The notes below the pieces were generated by a model. That model was not told where the DNA came from and did not search any database. It saw only the letters and a list, made by a program, of their open reading frames with translations. 64,000 bases of DNA from Bradyrhizobium sp. CB1717 (GTDB taxonomy: Bacteria; Pseudomonadota; Alphaproteobacteria; Rhizobiales; Xanthobacteraceae), in NCBI RefSeq assembly GCF_029714325.1, contig NZ_CP121666.1, forward strand, positions 1,922,001 through 1,986,000, given 5' to 3'. How positions within the stretch are numbered: position 1 is the stretch's first letter; every line of letters starts with the position of its first letter. This document shows positions 17,692 to 26,210 of the stretch, piece after piece. The position numbers and the translations under genes were made by a program.

Positions 17692-19281
17692 CTAGGTCTC
17701 CGCCACCGCGTCGGCCCAGGGCTGGAAGATCTCGACCGCGCCGGAATTGACCTCGCCGTCGCGCATCACCACGCTCGGGCAGGCGAATTTCTGCGGCAGC
17801 GCCTGCACGCGGCTCTCTTCATAGTCGAAGCGCGCGGCGAGAGCTTGGCGTACCTCCGCCGGCAGGCGGGAATCGCCGATCACCACCGCGCCTTCGCTGG
17901 CATCGATGCGAGGCTGGTGGATGGCGGCATCGAGGTCCATGCCGAAATCCATCGCGAAGGAGACGAGCTGCATCACCGACGGCAGGATGCGGCGGCCGCC
18001 GGAGGCGCCGACTGCGAGGCGCTTGCCGTCCGCGGTTTCGGCGATGACGGGCGTGTAGTTGGTGAGACAGCGCTTGCCTGCTGCGAGCGAGTTGGTGGTG
18101 CCCGGCGTCGGATCGAACCACATGATGCCGTTGTTCATGGCGATGCCGGTGTGCGGCGTCACGTATTTCGAGCCGAACGACGAGAGCAGCGTCTGCGTCA
18201 CCGCCGCGATGTTGCCGTGGCGGTCGACCACGGAGAAATGAGTGGTGCAGGCGGGTGCAAGATATTCGGCGCCGAGCGAGCGCTTGCCGTCGGCATCACC
18301 CATGTCCTTGAGCCGCTCGCGGAAGGCTGCCTGCAGGGCAAGCGCATATTCGATATAGGCGGCCGTGTCCGGCGCGCTGGCGGGCTTCAGGCTTTGCTGC
18401 AACAGGCGCAGCGCATGCGCCATGGTCGGCCCGGCCGTGAGCTCCGGCGTCGCAAACACCTTGCCGCTGCGATAGGGGATCGCCAGCGGCTCGCGCGGAT
18501 GGCTGCGGAACGCGGCGAGATCCTCCACCGACAGCGAGCCGCCGTCGGCCTTGATGTCGGAGGCGATGCTCCTGGCGAGATCGCCCTGGTAGAAATCGCG
18601 CGGGCCGGCGTCGGCGAGATGTGACAGCGTCGCCTTCAAACTCTCCAGCGGCAGCCGTGTCTCGGACTTGATGCCCCAGGGCGAACTTGGCGGCAGGCCG
18701 TCCTTCAGGAATGTCGCTGCGCTTGCGGGATAGCGCCGGAGGTCGGCCGCCGAGTTCGCGATCGTCAGCGTGGTCCACCAATCGACCAGCAGGCCTTCGC
18801 CGGCGAGCGCTGTGGCCGGCGCGACCAGATCCTTCCACGGCAGCTTCGCGTAGCGGCGATGCGCCTCCTCCATGCCGGCGACGACGCCGGGCACTGCGAC
18901 CGAGCCTGGCCCGTGGATGTTGCGATCGTCCTTCACCCGCGGCCAGGGAAACAGATCGGAGGCCGCGCCTTCACCGCTGAGTGGATAATCGGCGGTGCGC
19001 AGGCTCTGCGGCGCACACATGCCGTAGTCGATCACCTCATAGCGATTTTCCTTGGCGCGGTAGAGCACCATGGCACCGCCGCCGCCGATGCCGCTGTTCC
19101 AGGGCTCCAGCACGTTCAGCGCCATGGTGGTTGCAACGATCGCGTCCACACAGTCGCCGCCCGTCGCCAGGACCTCGGCGCCCACTTCGGCCGCCCGCCG
19201 CGACTGCGCGGCGACGATGCCGCCCTTGGAGGTGACGGCGGGTTTGCGGACAGTCTGGGCGAGGCTGAACTGATGAGGCAT
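17692..19281 (-). CDS. ggt: gamma-glutamyltransferase family protein
   Basis: This encodes 529 aa of the Ntn-hydrolase fold. The nucleophile that appears on autocleavage is the first Thr of TTHFSVVD (Thr346); 'NIHGPGSVAVPGVVAGM' and 'SGGRRILPSVMQLV' are further family motifs. No clear signal peptide is visible, so the protein may be cytoplasmic or use another route. Reaction in the family: transfer or hydrolysis of gamma-glutamyl groups. Near a PuuB-like oxidase it could act on gamma-glutamyl amines, but glutathione-type substrates are equally possible. Confidence 0.9.
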   Translation of the reverse strand: MPHQFSLAQTVRKPAVTSKGGIVAAQSRRAAEVGAEVLATGGDCVDAIVATTMALNVLEPWNSGIGGGGAMVLYRAKENRYEVIDYGMCAPQSLRTADYPLSGEGAASDLFPWPRVKDDRNIHGPGSVAVPGVVAGMEEAHRRYAKLPWKDLVAPATALAGEGLLVDWWTTLTIANSAADLRRYPASAATFLKDGLPPSSPWGIKSETRLPLESLKATLSHLADAGPRDFYQGDLARSIASDIKADGGSLSVEDLAAFRSHPREPLAIPYRSGKVFATPELTAGPTMAHALRLLQQSLKPASAPDTAAYIEYALALQAAFRERLKDMGDADGKRSLGAEYLAPACTTHFSVVDRHGNIAAVTQTLLSSFGSKYVTPHTGIAMNNGIMWFDPTPGTTNSLAAGKRCLTNYTPVIAETADGKRLAVGASGGRRILPSVMQLVSFAMDFGMDLDAAIHQPRIDASEGAVVIGDSRLPAEVRQALAARFDYEESRVQALPQKFACPSVVMRDGEVNSGAVEIFQPWADAVAET

Positions 19282-19411
19282 GGTGTCGTCTTGATCTGTG
19301 TCTTGTTGTCTTTGTCATGGCTTCGTTGCGCTGACGTCGAGGCTCCGCATTGGCGGAGCGCGCGGACAATGGCACATTGCCGCCAACGAGAACATCCAAA
19401 GGAGACGCGAC

Positions 19412-20185
19412 ATGGCAGGTGTGAAACAAGCGCGGGATGGCGCGGTCGGGATTTTGACCCTCGACGAGCCCGCGAGCCTGAACGCGATGACGCCGGATCT
19501 GCTCGGCGCGCTCGCCACCGCCATCGCCGGGATGACGCAGGACGAGGGTGTGCGTGCCCTGGTCCTCACCGGGGCCGGGCGCGGTTTTTGCTCAGGGCAG
19601 AATTTGAAGGCGTCCGAGGCGCTCGGCGAGGACATCGCGGCGGGCGTGATGCGCTTCTACTGGCCGGCCTTCCGGGCGCTGCGCGAATGTCGAGTGCCCG
19701 TCGTCGTCGCCGTCAACGGGGTGGCGGCCGGCGGCGGCTTCAGCCTTGCGATGGCTGGCGACATCATCGTCGCGGCGCGGTCGGCGAGTTTTATTCAAGT
19801 GTTCAGCCGCATTGCGCTGGTGCCCGATCTCGGCTCGACCTGGCTGCTGCCGCGCCTGGTCGGCCGGCAGCGCGCACTCGAGCTGATGCTGCTCAACGAG
19901 CCGCTGACGGCGGAGCGCGCGCAGGAGATCGGCTTGGTGCGGCAGGTCGTCGACGACGAGAAGCTGATGGACGAGGCGTTGGTGCTGGCGCGCCGCCTGG
20001 CGGAGGGCCCGACGCGCGCTTTGGTCGCAACCCGCGCGCTGGTCGAGGAGAGCGAGCATTCGACCTACGAGGCGCAGTTCGGCCGCGAGATCGAGCTGCA
20101 GGCCACGATCCGCAGGAGTGCGGATGCCGTGGAAGGCCGCACCGCTTTTGTCGAGAAGCGCAAGGCGAAGTTTACGGGGCGGTGA
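19412..20185 (+). CDS. enoyl-CoA hydratase/isomerase family protein
   Basis: This encodes 257 aa from the ATG at 19412 with AAAGGAGA upstream. The crotonase motifs are seen: 'DEPASLNAMT', oxyanion-hole region 'ALVLTGAGRGFCSGQNL' and 'PVVVAVNGVAAGGGFSLAMAGDI'. The acid residue region reads 'VPDLGSTWLLPRLVG', in which the usual first catalytic Glu of hydratases is not obvious, so isomerase-type (PaaG-like) chemistry is possible. It is divergent from ggt and stands alone. Confidence 0.9.
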   Translation: MAGVKQARDGAVGILTLDEPASLNAMTPDLLGALATAIAGMTQDEGVRALVLTGAGRGFCSGQNLKASEALGEDIAAGVMRFYWPAFRALRECRVPVVVAVNGVAAGGGFSLAMAGDIIVAARSASFIQVFSRIALVPDLGSTWLLPRLVGRQRALELMLLNEPLTAERAQEIGLVRQVVDDEKLMDEALVLARRLAEGPTRALVATRALVEESEHSTYEAQFGREIELQATIRRSADAVEGRTAFVEKRKAKFTGR

Positions 20186-20207
20186 AGGGCGGTGCGGTCC
20201 CCAAACG

Positions 20208-20238
20208 CATCATGGCCGGGGCGAGCCCGGCCATGATG
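20208..20238. repeat. REP-like hairpin (CATCATGGCCGGG, 13-bp arms)
   Basis: A perfect 13-bp inverted repeat with a 5-nt loop starts 22 bp after the enoyl-CoA hydratase stop. It resembles the short GGCCGGG-type palindromes common in Bradyrhizobium and probably marks the transcript end. Confidence 0.7.
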
Positions 20239-20282
20239 ACGAAGAGATGGAAATCGGCTGAAAAGCGCCGAAGGCGCGGCGC

Positions 20283-20459
20283 TCAGAGCGACCGGTCGAG
20301 CCGGCTGGCCTGATATTTGGCGCGCCATTTCGGGCCGGGCCCGCGCATGTAATGAAGCTCGGGGCGGTAGGGGTTGCCGGCGACCCTCACCAGCGTCTGC
20401 CATTTGCTGGCGACGAAAGTCAGGGGCTGGCGGAGCAGGCTGAGTGAAGCGAGCAACAT
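20283..20459 (-). CDS. short basic hypothetical protein, 58 aa
   Basis: The ATG at 20459 is preceded by GAGG and starts 10 bp after the DUF6894 stop on the same strand, so the two are likely one operon. The sequence is basic and partly aromatic (MLLASLSLLRQPLTFVASKW, later 'PELHYMRGPGPKWRAKYQ'). No family is recognised. Confidence 0.5.
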   Translation of the reverse strand: MLLASLSLLRQPLTFVASKWQTLVRVAGNPYRPELHYMRGPGPKWRAKYQASRLDRSL

Positions 20460-20469
20460 GGCACCGACC

Positions 20470-20703
20470 TCAGTGCGGCTTGCCGAGCATGGCGGTGAAG
20501 GGGAGATCGAAGATCTCCTCGCCATCGTCATCGCTGACGTGGATCACCCAGTCGCGCCAGTCTTCGGCACCGGGCGTCTGGATCATCGAGTGCATGATCT
20601 GGGTCGCGCGGTCGCGCGCCTCGGTCAGACTGGCGACGGCGGCGCCGTAGCGGTCGATCAGCGTGCCCTCGGTGTTGGAGCAGTGAAAATAGACCTGGAC
20701 CAT
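20470..20703 (-). CDS. DUF6894 family small protein
   Basis: This encodes 77 aa from the ATG at 20703 with a strong GGAGG 6 nt upstream. The pattern 'VYFHCSNTEGTLIDRYGAAVASLTEARDRA' and 'DWVIHVSDDDGEEIFDLPF' fits the DUF6894 family, which is abundant in Bradyrhizobium and relatives. The function is unknown; the size and fold suggest a compact alpha-beta cytoplasmic protein. Confidence 0.82.
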   Translation of the reverse strand: MVQVYFHCSNTEGTLIDRYGAAVASLTEARDRATQIMHSMIQTPGAEDWRDWVIHVSDDDGEEIFDLPFTAMLGKPH

Positions 20704-20903
20704 AAGCGCCTCCTGTAGAAAGCGATTGGGACGGCAAACCGATACCACCCCAAGCATTCGCGAAACATTCGGGTCGAGCCCGGTAAGGGAATTTACGGAG
20801 ATTGGTCGCCACCAAGCTCGTTACAGGTTTAATCACAGGCGAGTGATGACTGGACGGCGCTCGGGCGCCATGGAACAAGCGTCCCCGGGAAGTCGGGGGC
20901 ACC

Positions 20904-22973
20904 GTGAACCAGTTCACCTTCGGGAGCGAATGGCGAAATCTGCGCCTGCTGGCAGTCCTGGCCGCCGCGCTGCTCGGCTTCGGCCCGGCTTCGTCCGAGC
21001 CGGACAGGAAGAGCGGCTACGCAATCGGTTCGGACAGCTGCGGCAGCGGCGACCTCGCCTTTCCCCGGATTCAGCTCGACATGAAGGCCGGATTTTGCGC
21101 CGGCCTCGTTGCCAGCGAGGAGGACCGCCTCAAATTCCCGCGTTCGATCGTCCAGGTGCCCGGCCGTGACCTGTTCGTGGTCGCCGACATGGGCGGCTGG
21201 GGTCACACCGACGGGCGGTTGCTGCTGCTCGATCCGCGCGCTGGAGAGGGCAAGCGGTTCAAGGAGCTACTGACGGGGCTCGAATACCCGTTCGGCCTCG
21301 TGATTGGCCCGGACAAGAAGCTCTATGCCTCGACCGCGGAGACGATCTTCCGGTTCGACCCGCTGGCGGATAACCCTCGCAGCACGGTCGAGACCATCAT
21401 CCGCCACATGCCCGGGCGCCGGATCACCTTGCCTGACGGCACGAGGCTCGACGAGAGCGCGCACCCGCTGAAGCAGTTCGTCTTCGATCGCGACGGCCGG
21501 CTGTTCGTCAATGTCGGCTCGCATAGCGACGACTGCATCACGCCGGCGCCGATCACGAAGCCCTGTGCCGCGACCGAAGGCGGCTCGGCGATGGCCGCGA
21601 TCTGGCTGTTCACGCCACCCGCAAGCGGCGACTTCCCGGCACTGAAGCCCGGCGATCTCGATCCGCCGCACACCGTCTATGCGCGCGGCTTGCGCAACTC
21701 GATGGCGCTGGCGCTGCACCCGAGTTTTCCGGATGCCGGTTACGCCTTCCTGCAAGGCGAGAACGGCCGCGACCTGCCCGATATCTTCAAGCCGAACGAG
21801 GAGATCAACGCGATCGAGCAGGGCAGGCACTACGGCTGGCCCTATTGCTACGACCTGTCGACGCCGAGCCCCGAATTCAAGCTCGTGCTGCAATCGGGGA
21901 TCTACAAATCGTTCTGCACGGCCAATGCGCTCTACAAGCCGCCGCTCTCGCTGATGCCGCCGCATGGTGCGCCGCTCGCGATGCTCTATTACCACGGCGC
22001 CAAATTTCCGGAGCTGGAGGGCAAGCTGCTGGTCGGCCTGCACGGCTATCGTCCGACCGGCAGCCGTGTCCTCATCTACGATGTCGACGATCACGGCTTT
22101 CCCAGGCTGAGCGCTCCGCCGGTGCGCTACCACGTCAGCTGCGCCGCCGATCCGACGCACAGCTTTCAGGCCGACGGCACCGACGTCGCCGCCGCGCCGT
22201 TCGACGAACTGATTGCCGGCTGGCACCGCGTCAACGGCGCGCGGCCGCAGGGCGCGCCGGTCGGCATGACGGTCGCGGAGGACGGCGCCATCTGGCTGGT
22301 CGAGGACAAGAACCAGACCGTGATCCGGATCGATCGCGCCGCGGGCAATCCGCCTCAGCCGCTCCCCTGCGACACGCGCAGCCAGGCGATGGTCGACCAG
22401 CTCGCGGCCTTCGTCGCCAGGGACGCACAGAACAGCGTTCGCCTCACCACGTTGCGCAAGGGCCTTGTCGAGAAGCATTGCCTCGGCTGCCATTCCGATT
22501 TCGGCCTGAAGGCTGGTCAAACGGACGCAGAGAAGGACGCAACTGCGCTGCGCTTCATGCTGGCGCAGGACGGCTGGATCTATCCGGGCGATCCCGATGC
22601 CGGCAAGCTGCGCACGCGCCTGCGCGGCCTCGGGGCCGAGAAGCTGATGCCACCGGGCGGCGAGAGCCTGCCGAAGACCGAGCCCGGTTACACGCGCCTG
22701 CTCGACACCGCGGACCTGCTCGTCGCCAAAATGGTTCCGGGCACGCGGATGCGGATCAAGCCTGGCCCGCCGCAGCGGAAGTTTTTCAGCAAAACCAACA
22801 AGGAATGCGGCGAAATACCGGCCGCAAAGGTCGTCGTCGTGACACAAAGGAGCGCTGTAGACAGACCCGGCTTCAGCCGATTCTTCCGGCCGGCCGATCC
22901 CTATCTGAACGGCGAGTGCACCGACGACGATGGCTATTACATCCGGCAGGAATTTCTGGTGCCTGTGCAGTAG
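20904..22973 (+). CDS. sorbosone/glucose dehydrogenase-like beta-propeller with c-type cytochrome domain
   Basis: This encodes 689 aa from a GTG with GGGGG upstream and an N-terminal signal peptide. Residues about 60-500 form a beta-propeller of the PQQ-dependent glucose/sorbosone dehydrogenase type ('FPRSIVQVPGRDLFVVADMGGWG', 'YARGLRNSMALALHPSF', 'NAIEQGRHYGWPYCYD'). A single haem motif CLGCH lies at 526-530, with a likely distal Met in 'EKLMPPGGE', followed by a tail of about 80 residues. Expected: periplasmic oxidation of a sugar or alcohol with electrons to the fused cytochrome. Cofactor and substrate are inferred. The next gene overlaps by 44 bp. Confidence 0.82.
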   Translation: MNQFTFGSEWRNLRLLAVLAAALLGFGPASSEPDRKSGYAIGSDSCGSGDLAFPRIQLDMKAGFCAGLVASEEDRLKFPRSIVQVPGRDLFVVADMGGWGHTDGRLLLLDPRAGEGKRFKELLTGLEYPFGLVIGPDKKLYASTAETIFRFDPLADNPRSTVETIIRHMPGRRITLPDGTRLDESAHPLKQFVFDRDGRLFVNVGSHSDDCITPAPITKPCAATEGGSAMAAIWLFTPPASGDFPALKPGDLDPPHTVYARGLRNSMALALHPSFPDAGYAFLQGENGRDLPDIFKPNEEINAIEQGRHYGWPYCYDLSTPSPEFKLVLQSGIYKSFCTANALYKPPLSLMPPHGAPLAMLYYHGAKFPELEGKLLVGLHGYRPTGSRVLIYDVDDHGFPRLSAPPVRYHVSCAADPTHSFQADGTDVAAAPFDELIAGWHRVNGARPQGAPVGMTVAEDGAIWLVEDKNQTVIRIDRAAGNPPQPLPCDTRSQAMVDQLAAFVARDAQNSVRLTTLRKGLVEKHCLGCHSDFGLKAGQTDAEKDATALRFMLAQDGWIYPGDPDAGKLRTRLRGLGAEKLMPPGGESLPKTEPGYTRLLDTADLLVAKMVPGTRMRIKPGPPQRKFFSKTNKECGEIPAAKVVVVTQRSAVDRPGFSRFFRPADPYLNGECTDDDGYYIRQEFLVPVQ

Positions 22974-23868
22974 CATTTTGCTTGTCGCGACGCCGCCGGC
23001 CGCTGCCGAAACAACACTGTTCGACAGCGTGCAGGTGACGCCAGCCAGCGAATACACCTTTGGCATCGAAGGGCCCGCCGCCGATCTCGACGGCAATCTG
23101 TTCGTCGTCAATTTCGGCAAGCCCGGCACCATCGGCAAATTGCCCGCGGGCGGTGCGGCGTCGGAGCTGTTCACGACGCTCCCCGAAGGCAGCGTCGGCA
23201 ACGCGATCCGTTTCGATCGCAGCGGCACCATGTTCATCGCCGACTACAAGAAGCACAACATCTTCGCGATGGCGAAGGGCGCGACCGAGCCTGCCGTCTG
23301 GTTCCACTCCGACGAGATGAACCAGCCCAATGACATCACCATCGCCCGCGACGGCACGATCTATGCGAGCGATCCGAACTGGAAGGGGCGCGAAGGCCAC
23401 ATCTGGCGCATCGCGAAAGCCGCGGACGGATCGGTGCACGGGCAGGTGATGTCGGCGCCGCGCGCGATGGGCACCACCAACGGCATCGATCTCAGTCCCG
23501 ACGGCAAGACGCTCTATGTCGGTGAATCCAGCAGCGGCCAGATCTGGTCCTATGCGATCAACGGCAACGAGCTCACTGCGGCAAGACTGGTCAAGGCGTT
23601 TCAGCCCGACACCATCGACGGCCTGCGCACGGACATTGCCGGCCGTCTCTACGTCGCGCGCATCCTCAAGGGCACGATCGCGCTGATGAAGCCGACCGGC
23701 GCGGTCGAGCGCGAGATCCCGCTGAGGGCCAAGGAGCCGACCAACCTTGCCTTCGGCGGCAGCGACGGCAAGACCGTCTTCGTCACCCAGCGTCAGGGCG
23801 GCTTCATCGAGGCCTTCCGCACCGACCAGCAAGGCCGTGAGCACTGCCTTCAGCGCGGGCGCTGCTGA
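22930..23868 (+). CDS. SMP-30/gluconolactonase-like exported protein
   Basis: This encodes 312 aa starting inside the end of the previous gene (44-bp overlap, other frame). A signal peptide (to 'ATPPAAAE') is followed by repeated blades such as 'NGIDLSPDGKTLYVGESSSGQIW', 'NQPNDITIARDGTIYASDP' and 'DGLRTDIAGRLYVA', which fit the SMP-30/lactonase propeller. Coupled to a putative sugar dehydrogenase, it could hydrolyse the lactone product. This pairing is inferred from position. Confidence 0.85.
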   Translation: MAITSGRNFWCLCSSILLVATPPAAAETTLFDSVQVTPASEYTFGIEGPAADLDGNLFVVNFGKPGTIGKLPAGGAASELFTTLPEGSVGNAIRFDRSGTMFIADYKKHNIFAMAKGATEPAVWFHSDEMNQPNDITIARDGTIYASDPNWKGREGHIWRIAKAADGSVHGQVMSAPRAMGTTNGIDLSPDGKTLYVGESSSGQIWSYAINGNELTAARLVKAFQPDTIDGLRTDIAGRLYVARILKGTIALMKPTGAVEREIPLRAKEPTNLAFGGSDGKTVFVTQRQGGFIEAFRTDQQGREHCLQRGRC

Positions 23869-23978
23869 GCCGAGCCGCTTAAAGCCGGTCTGCTTCCCGC
23901 GCAGAACAGTGGCGCGAGGACGGCATTCTTCTTGCTTGCATCCGGCCGTCGCAGGCATCAAGACATCTGTGGCACCGT

Positions 23979-24037
23979 CAAAGCGTTTTCAAGCGAAGTG
24001 GATACCGGTTCGCGTAAAGAAAACGCGTCAGAACGAG
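23979..24037. repeat. intergenic repeat with inverted ends GCGTTTTC/GAAAACGC
   Basis: The 59-bp block begins CAAAGCGTTTTCAAGCGAAG and continues to GAAAACGCGTCAGAACG. The 8-bp arms (23983-23990 and 24019-24026) are exact complements. I recognise it as a multi-copy intergenic sequence in Bradyrhizobium and relatives. It lies 30 bp upstream of the deacetylase gene. Confidence 0.6.
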
Positions 24038-24066
24038 AGTGCAGCACGCGACCACGGAGTGTTTGA

Positions 24067-25092
24067 GTGAAAGCCGTCCATACCGAACTGCATCGCAGCC
24101 ACGATCCGCAATTCTTCCTGGTGCGCGGCGTCGTCAAGCGCACCACGGAGCAGCCCGAGCGCGCCGACCGGCTGCTCAAGGGCCTGAAGGACGGCAAGCA
24201 TCAACTGGTCGAGCCGACCAAGTTCGGGCAGGGGCCGCGGGCGCGCATTCACAGTCCGGAATACCTGACGTTCCTGAGCGAAGCCTGGGACGCCTGGACC
24301 GCGCTTGGCGATTCCGGTCCAGAGATGATCGGCAACATCCATCCCGTGCGCCACGCCGCGACCTATCCCACCCATATCGTCGGCAAGCTCGGCTGGCACA
24401 CCGCCGACACCGCGGCGCCGATCGGTCCGGGCACCTGGGCGGCGGCCTGTGCCGCAACGGACGTTGCGGTCACGGCGGCGCAGATGGTGATGGACGGCGA
24501 GGACGCGACCTACGCGCTCTGCCGTCCGCCGGGCCATCACGCCTATCGCGACTTGGCCGGCGGCTTCTGCTTCCTCAACAACAGCGCGATCGCGGCGGCG
24601 CATCTGCGGCTCAAGCACGAGCGCGTCGTGATCCTCGACGTCGACGTCCATCACGGCAACGGTACGCAAGGCATCTTCTACGCGCGGCCTGACGTCTACA
24701 CGATCTCGATCCATGCCGATCCCGTCGCTTACTATCCCTATGTGTGGGGCTATGCGCATGAGCGCGGCGAGGGTCCCGGCCTCGGCGCCAATCTCAACAT
24801 TCCCCTCGCCATCGGCACCGGCGACGACGGCTACATGCAGGCGATGGACGTGGCGCGCAAGGCGATCGAGTCCTTTGCGCCCGGCGCTCTCGTCATCGCT
24901 CTCGGTCTCGACGCCTCCGAGCACGATCCGCTGAAGGGCCTTGCCGTTACCACGCCCGGCTTCCGCCGCATCGGCCAGGCCATCGCGAAGCTGGGCCTGC
25001 CGACCGTGTTCGTGCAGGAAGGCGGCTATCTCTCGGATATCCTCGGCGCGAATTTGACTTCGGTGCTGGCGGGATTTGAAGAGGCAAGGTGA
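24067..25092 (+). CDS. acetylpolyamine amidohydrolase (histone-deacetylase family)
   Basis: This encodes 341 aa from a GTG with GGAG 8 nt upstream; the known Mycoplana enzyme is also 341 aa. Zinc-site motifs are intact: 'CRPPGHHA' (proton-relay His pair), 'VVILDVDVHHGNGTQGIFY' (Asp and His ligands), 'LGLDASEHDP' and the catalytic-Tyr region 'VQEGGYLSDI'. The 'GGFCFLNNSAIAAAHL' segment is standard. Expected: removal of acetyl groups from acetylated polyamines in the cytoplasm. It agrees with the amine-degradation theme of the preceding 16 kb. Confidence 0.9.
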   Translation: MKAVHTELHRSHDPQFFLVRGVVKRTTEQPERADRLLKGLKDGKHQLVEPTKFGQGPRARIHSPEYLTFLSEAWDAWTALGDSGPEMIGNIHPVRHAATYPTHIVGKLGWHTADTAAPIGPGTWAAACAATDVAVTAAQMVMDGEDATYALCRPPGHHAYRDLAGGFCFLNNSAIAAAHLRLKHERVVILDVDVHHGNGTQGIFYARPDVYTISIHADPVAYYPYVWGYAHERGEGPGLGANLNIPLAIGTGDDGYMQAMDVARKAIESFAPGALVIALGLDASEHDPLKGLAVTTPGFRRIGQAIAKLGLPTVFVQEGGYLSDILGANLTSVLAGFEEAR

Positions 25093-25118
25093 TTTTCGCT
25101 GAATAGACCGTCATTCTC

Positions 25119-25205
25119 CGTCATTGCGAGCGAAGCGAAGCAATCCAGAATCTTTCCCGGACATCAGTCCGGATTGCTTCGTCGCAAGGGCTCCTCGCAA
25201 TGACG
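25119..25205. repeat. palindromic repeat, family 1, second copy
   Basis: It begins CGTCATTGCGAGCGAAGC and ends CTCCTCGCAATGACG, the same family as 12017-12131 in reversed orientation. It fills the gap between the deacetylase stop and the end of the convergent NRPS-locus gene. Confidence 0.8.
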
Positions 25206-25229
25206 ATGTGGATGCAGTGTGATCAGTAG

Positions 25230-26210
25230 TTAAAACATCCCGCTCGCCGCCAGCGCCTTGCGGACGTGCTGCATCTCGATCTCGTCCGCGACCATGTCCA
25301 GCATGATCGTGGTCAGTCCCTTCGCCGCAAACGCCTTCAGCCTCGTGCCGATCTCCTCGTAGCTGCCGACGAGATAGGGGCAGTCGGCCTGGAAGGTCAG
25401 GAACGGCAGCAGCCAGTAGCCATTGTCCTGAAGCTCGCCGCTTCGTCCCTCATACAGCCGCCGCTTCCATACGGAGTCGCTGTTCTCCACGGTGAGCGCG
25501 AGCAGCTCGCGATCATCGGGGTTGTTGCGGAAGCGTGCCTTCGCCGCCTGCCGGGCCTCGTCGCTTCTCTCGCGTGCGAAGATGCCGAAGTTCATGCCGG
25601 GTGCCGCGAAGCCATCATCGAGATCGGGCGGCAGCATCTGCATCTTGATGCAGCCGGTCTCCTTGGCCACGCGCTGCGCTGCTTCCGATTGACCGGCGAT
25701 CAAAAATTCCGGCATCAGCTCCGCCGGCAGGCGTGGACGAAGTTGCAGGTTGCTCGCACGGTAGAACCGGCCCTCGATAGTCACCGGCCGCGAGCTCGAG
25801 AGCAGCTGGCGCATCAGCGCGACGAACTCGCCGAGCCGGACATAGCGGTCGGCATGGGTCTGCTCGTCGCCGAGGCCCTGCAAGTCGCTGACCGCGGTCC
25901 CCGTGATCATGTTGAGGTAGACCTTGCGGCCGTAGAGCTGCGCGAACGACGAGACGAATTTCGCTGCCGTGAACGGGTGCATGTAGATTGGGTTGACGGC
26001 GATCAGCGGCGAGCTTCGCGTCGTTTCCGCCATGATGTGCTGGGCCATGGCCCAGGGCTCGACGAACACGTCGTTGCCTTCGAACAGCAGAATGCCTTCG
26101 AAGCCGTTGCGGTCGGCGAACTCTGCCACCCGCATCAGCTCACCGACATATTGCTTGGGATCGCGGTTGCGCGAGATCGCGGGAAAGACGCGCAGCCGCG
26201 AGGTCGTCAT
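25230..26210 (-). CDS. LLM-class flavin-dependent monooxygenase-like protein of the NRPS locus
   Basis: This encodes 326 aa of the luciferase-like TIM-barrel fold, nearest in pattern to the alkanesulfonate monooxygenase group ('YVGELMRVAEFADRNGFEGILLFEG', 'VNPIYMHPFTAAKFVSSFAQLYG', 'VYLNMITGTAVSDLQGLGDE', 'FLIAGQSEAAQRVAKETG'). It needs reduced FMN from a separate reductase, which is not in the window. The start overlaps the stop of the phosphopantetheinyl transferase gene by 4 bp, so the two are translationally coupled. LLM enzymes occur as tailoring oxygenases in NRPS clusters, and I infer that role here. Confidence 0.88.
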   Translation of the reverse strand: MTTSRLRVFPAISRNRDPKQYVGELMRVAEFADRNGFEGILLFEGNDVFVEPWAMAQHIMAETTRSSPLIAVNPIYMHPFTAAKFVSSFAQLYGRKVYLNMITGTAVSDLQGLGDEQTHADRYVRLGEFVALMRQLLSSSRPVTIEGRFYRASNLQLRPRLPAELMPEFLIAGQSEAAQRVAKETGCIKMQMLPPDLDDGFAAPGMNFGIFARERSDEARQAAKARFRNNPDDRELLALTVENSDSVWKRRLYEGRSGELQDNGYWLLPFLTFQADCPYLVGSYEEIGTRLKAFAAKGLTTIMLDMVADEIEMQHVRKALAASGMF

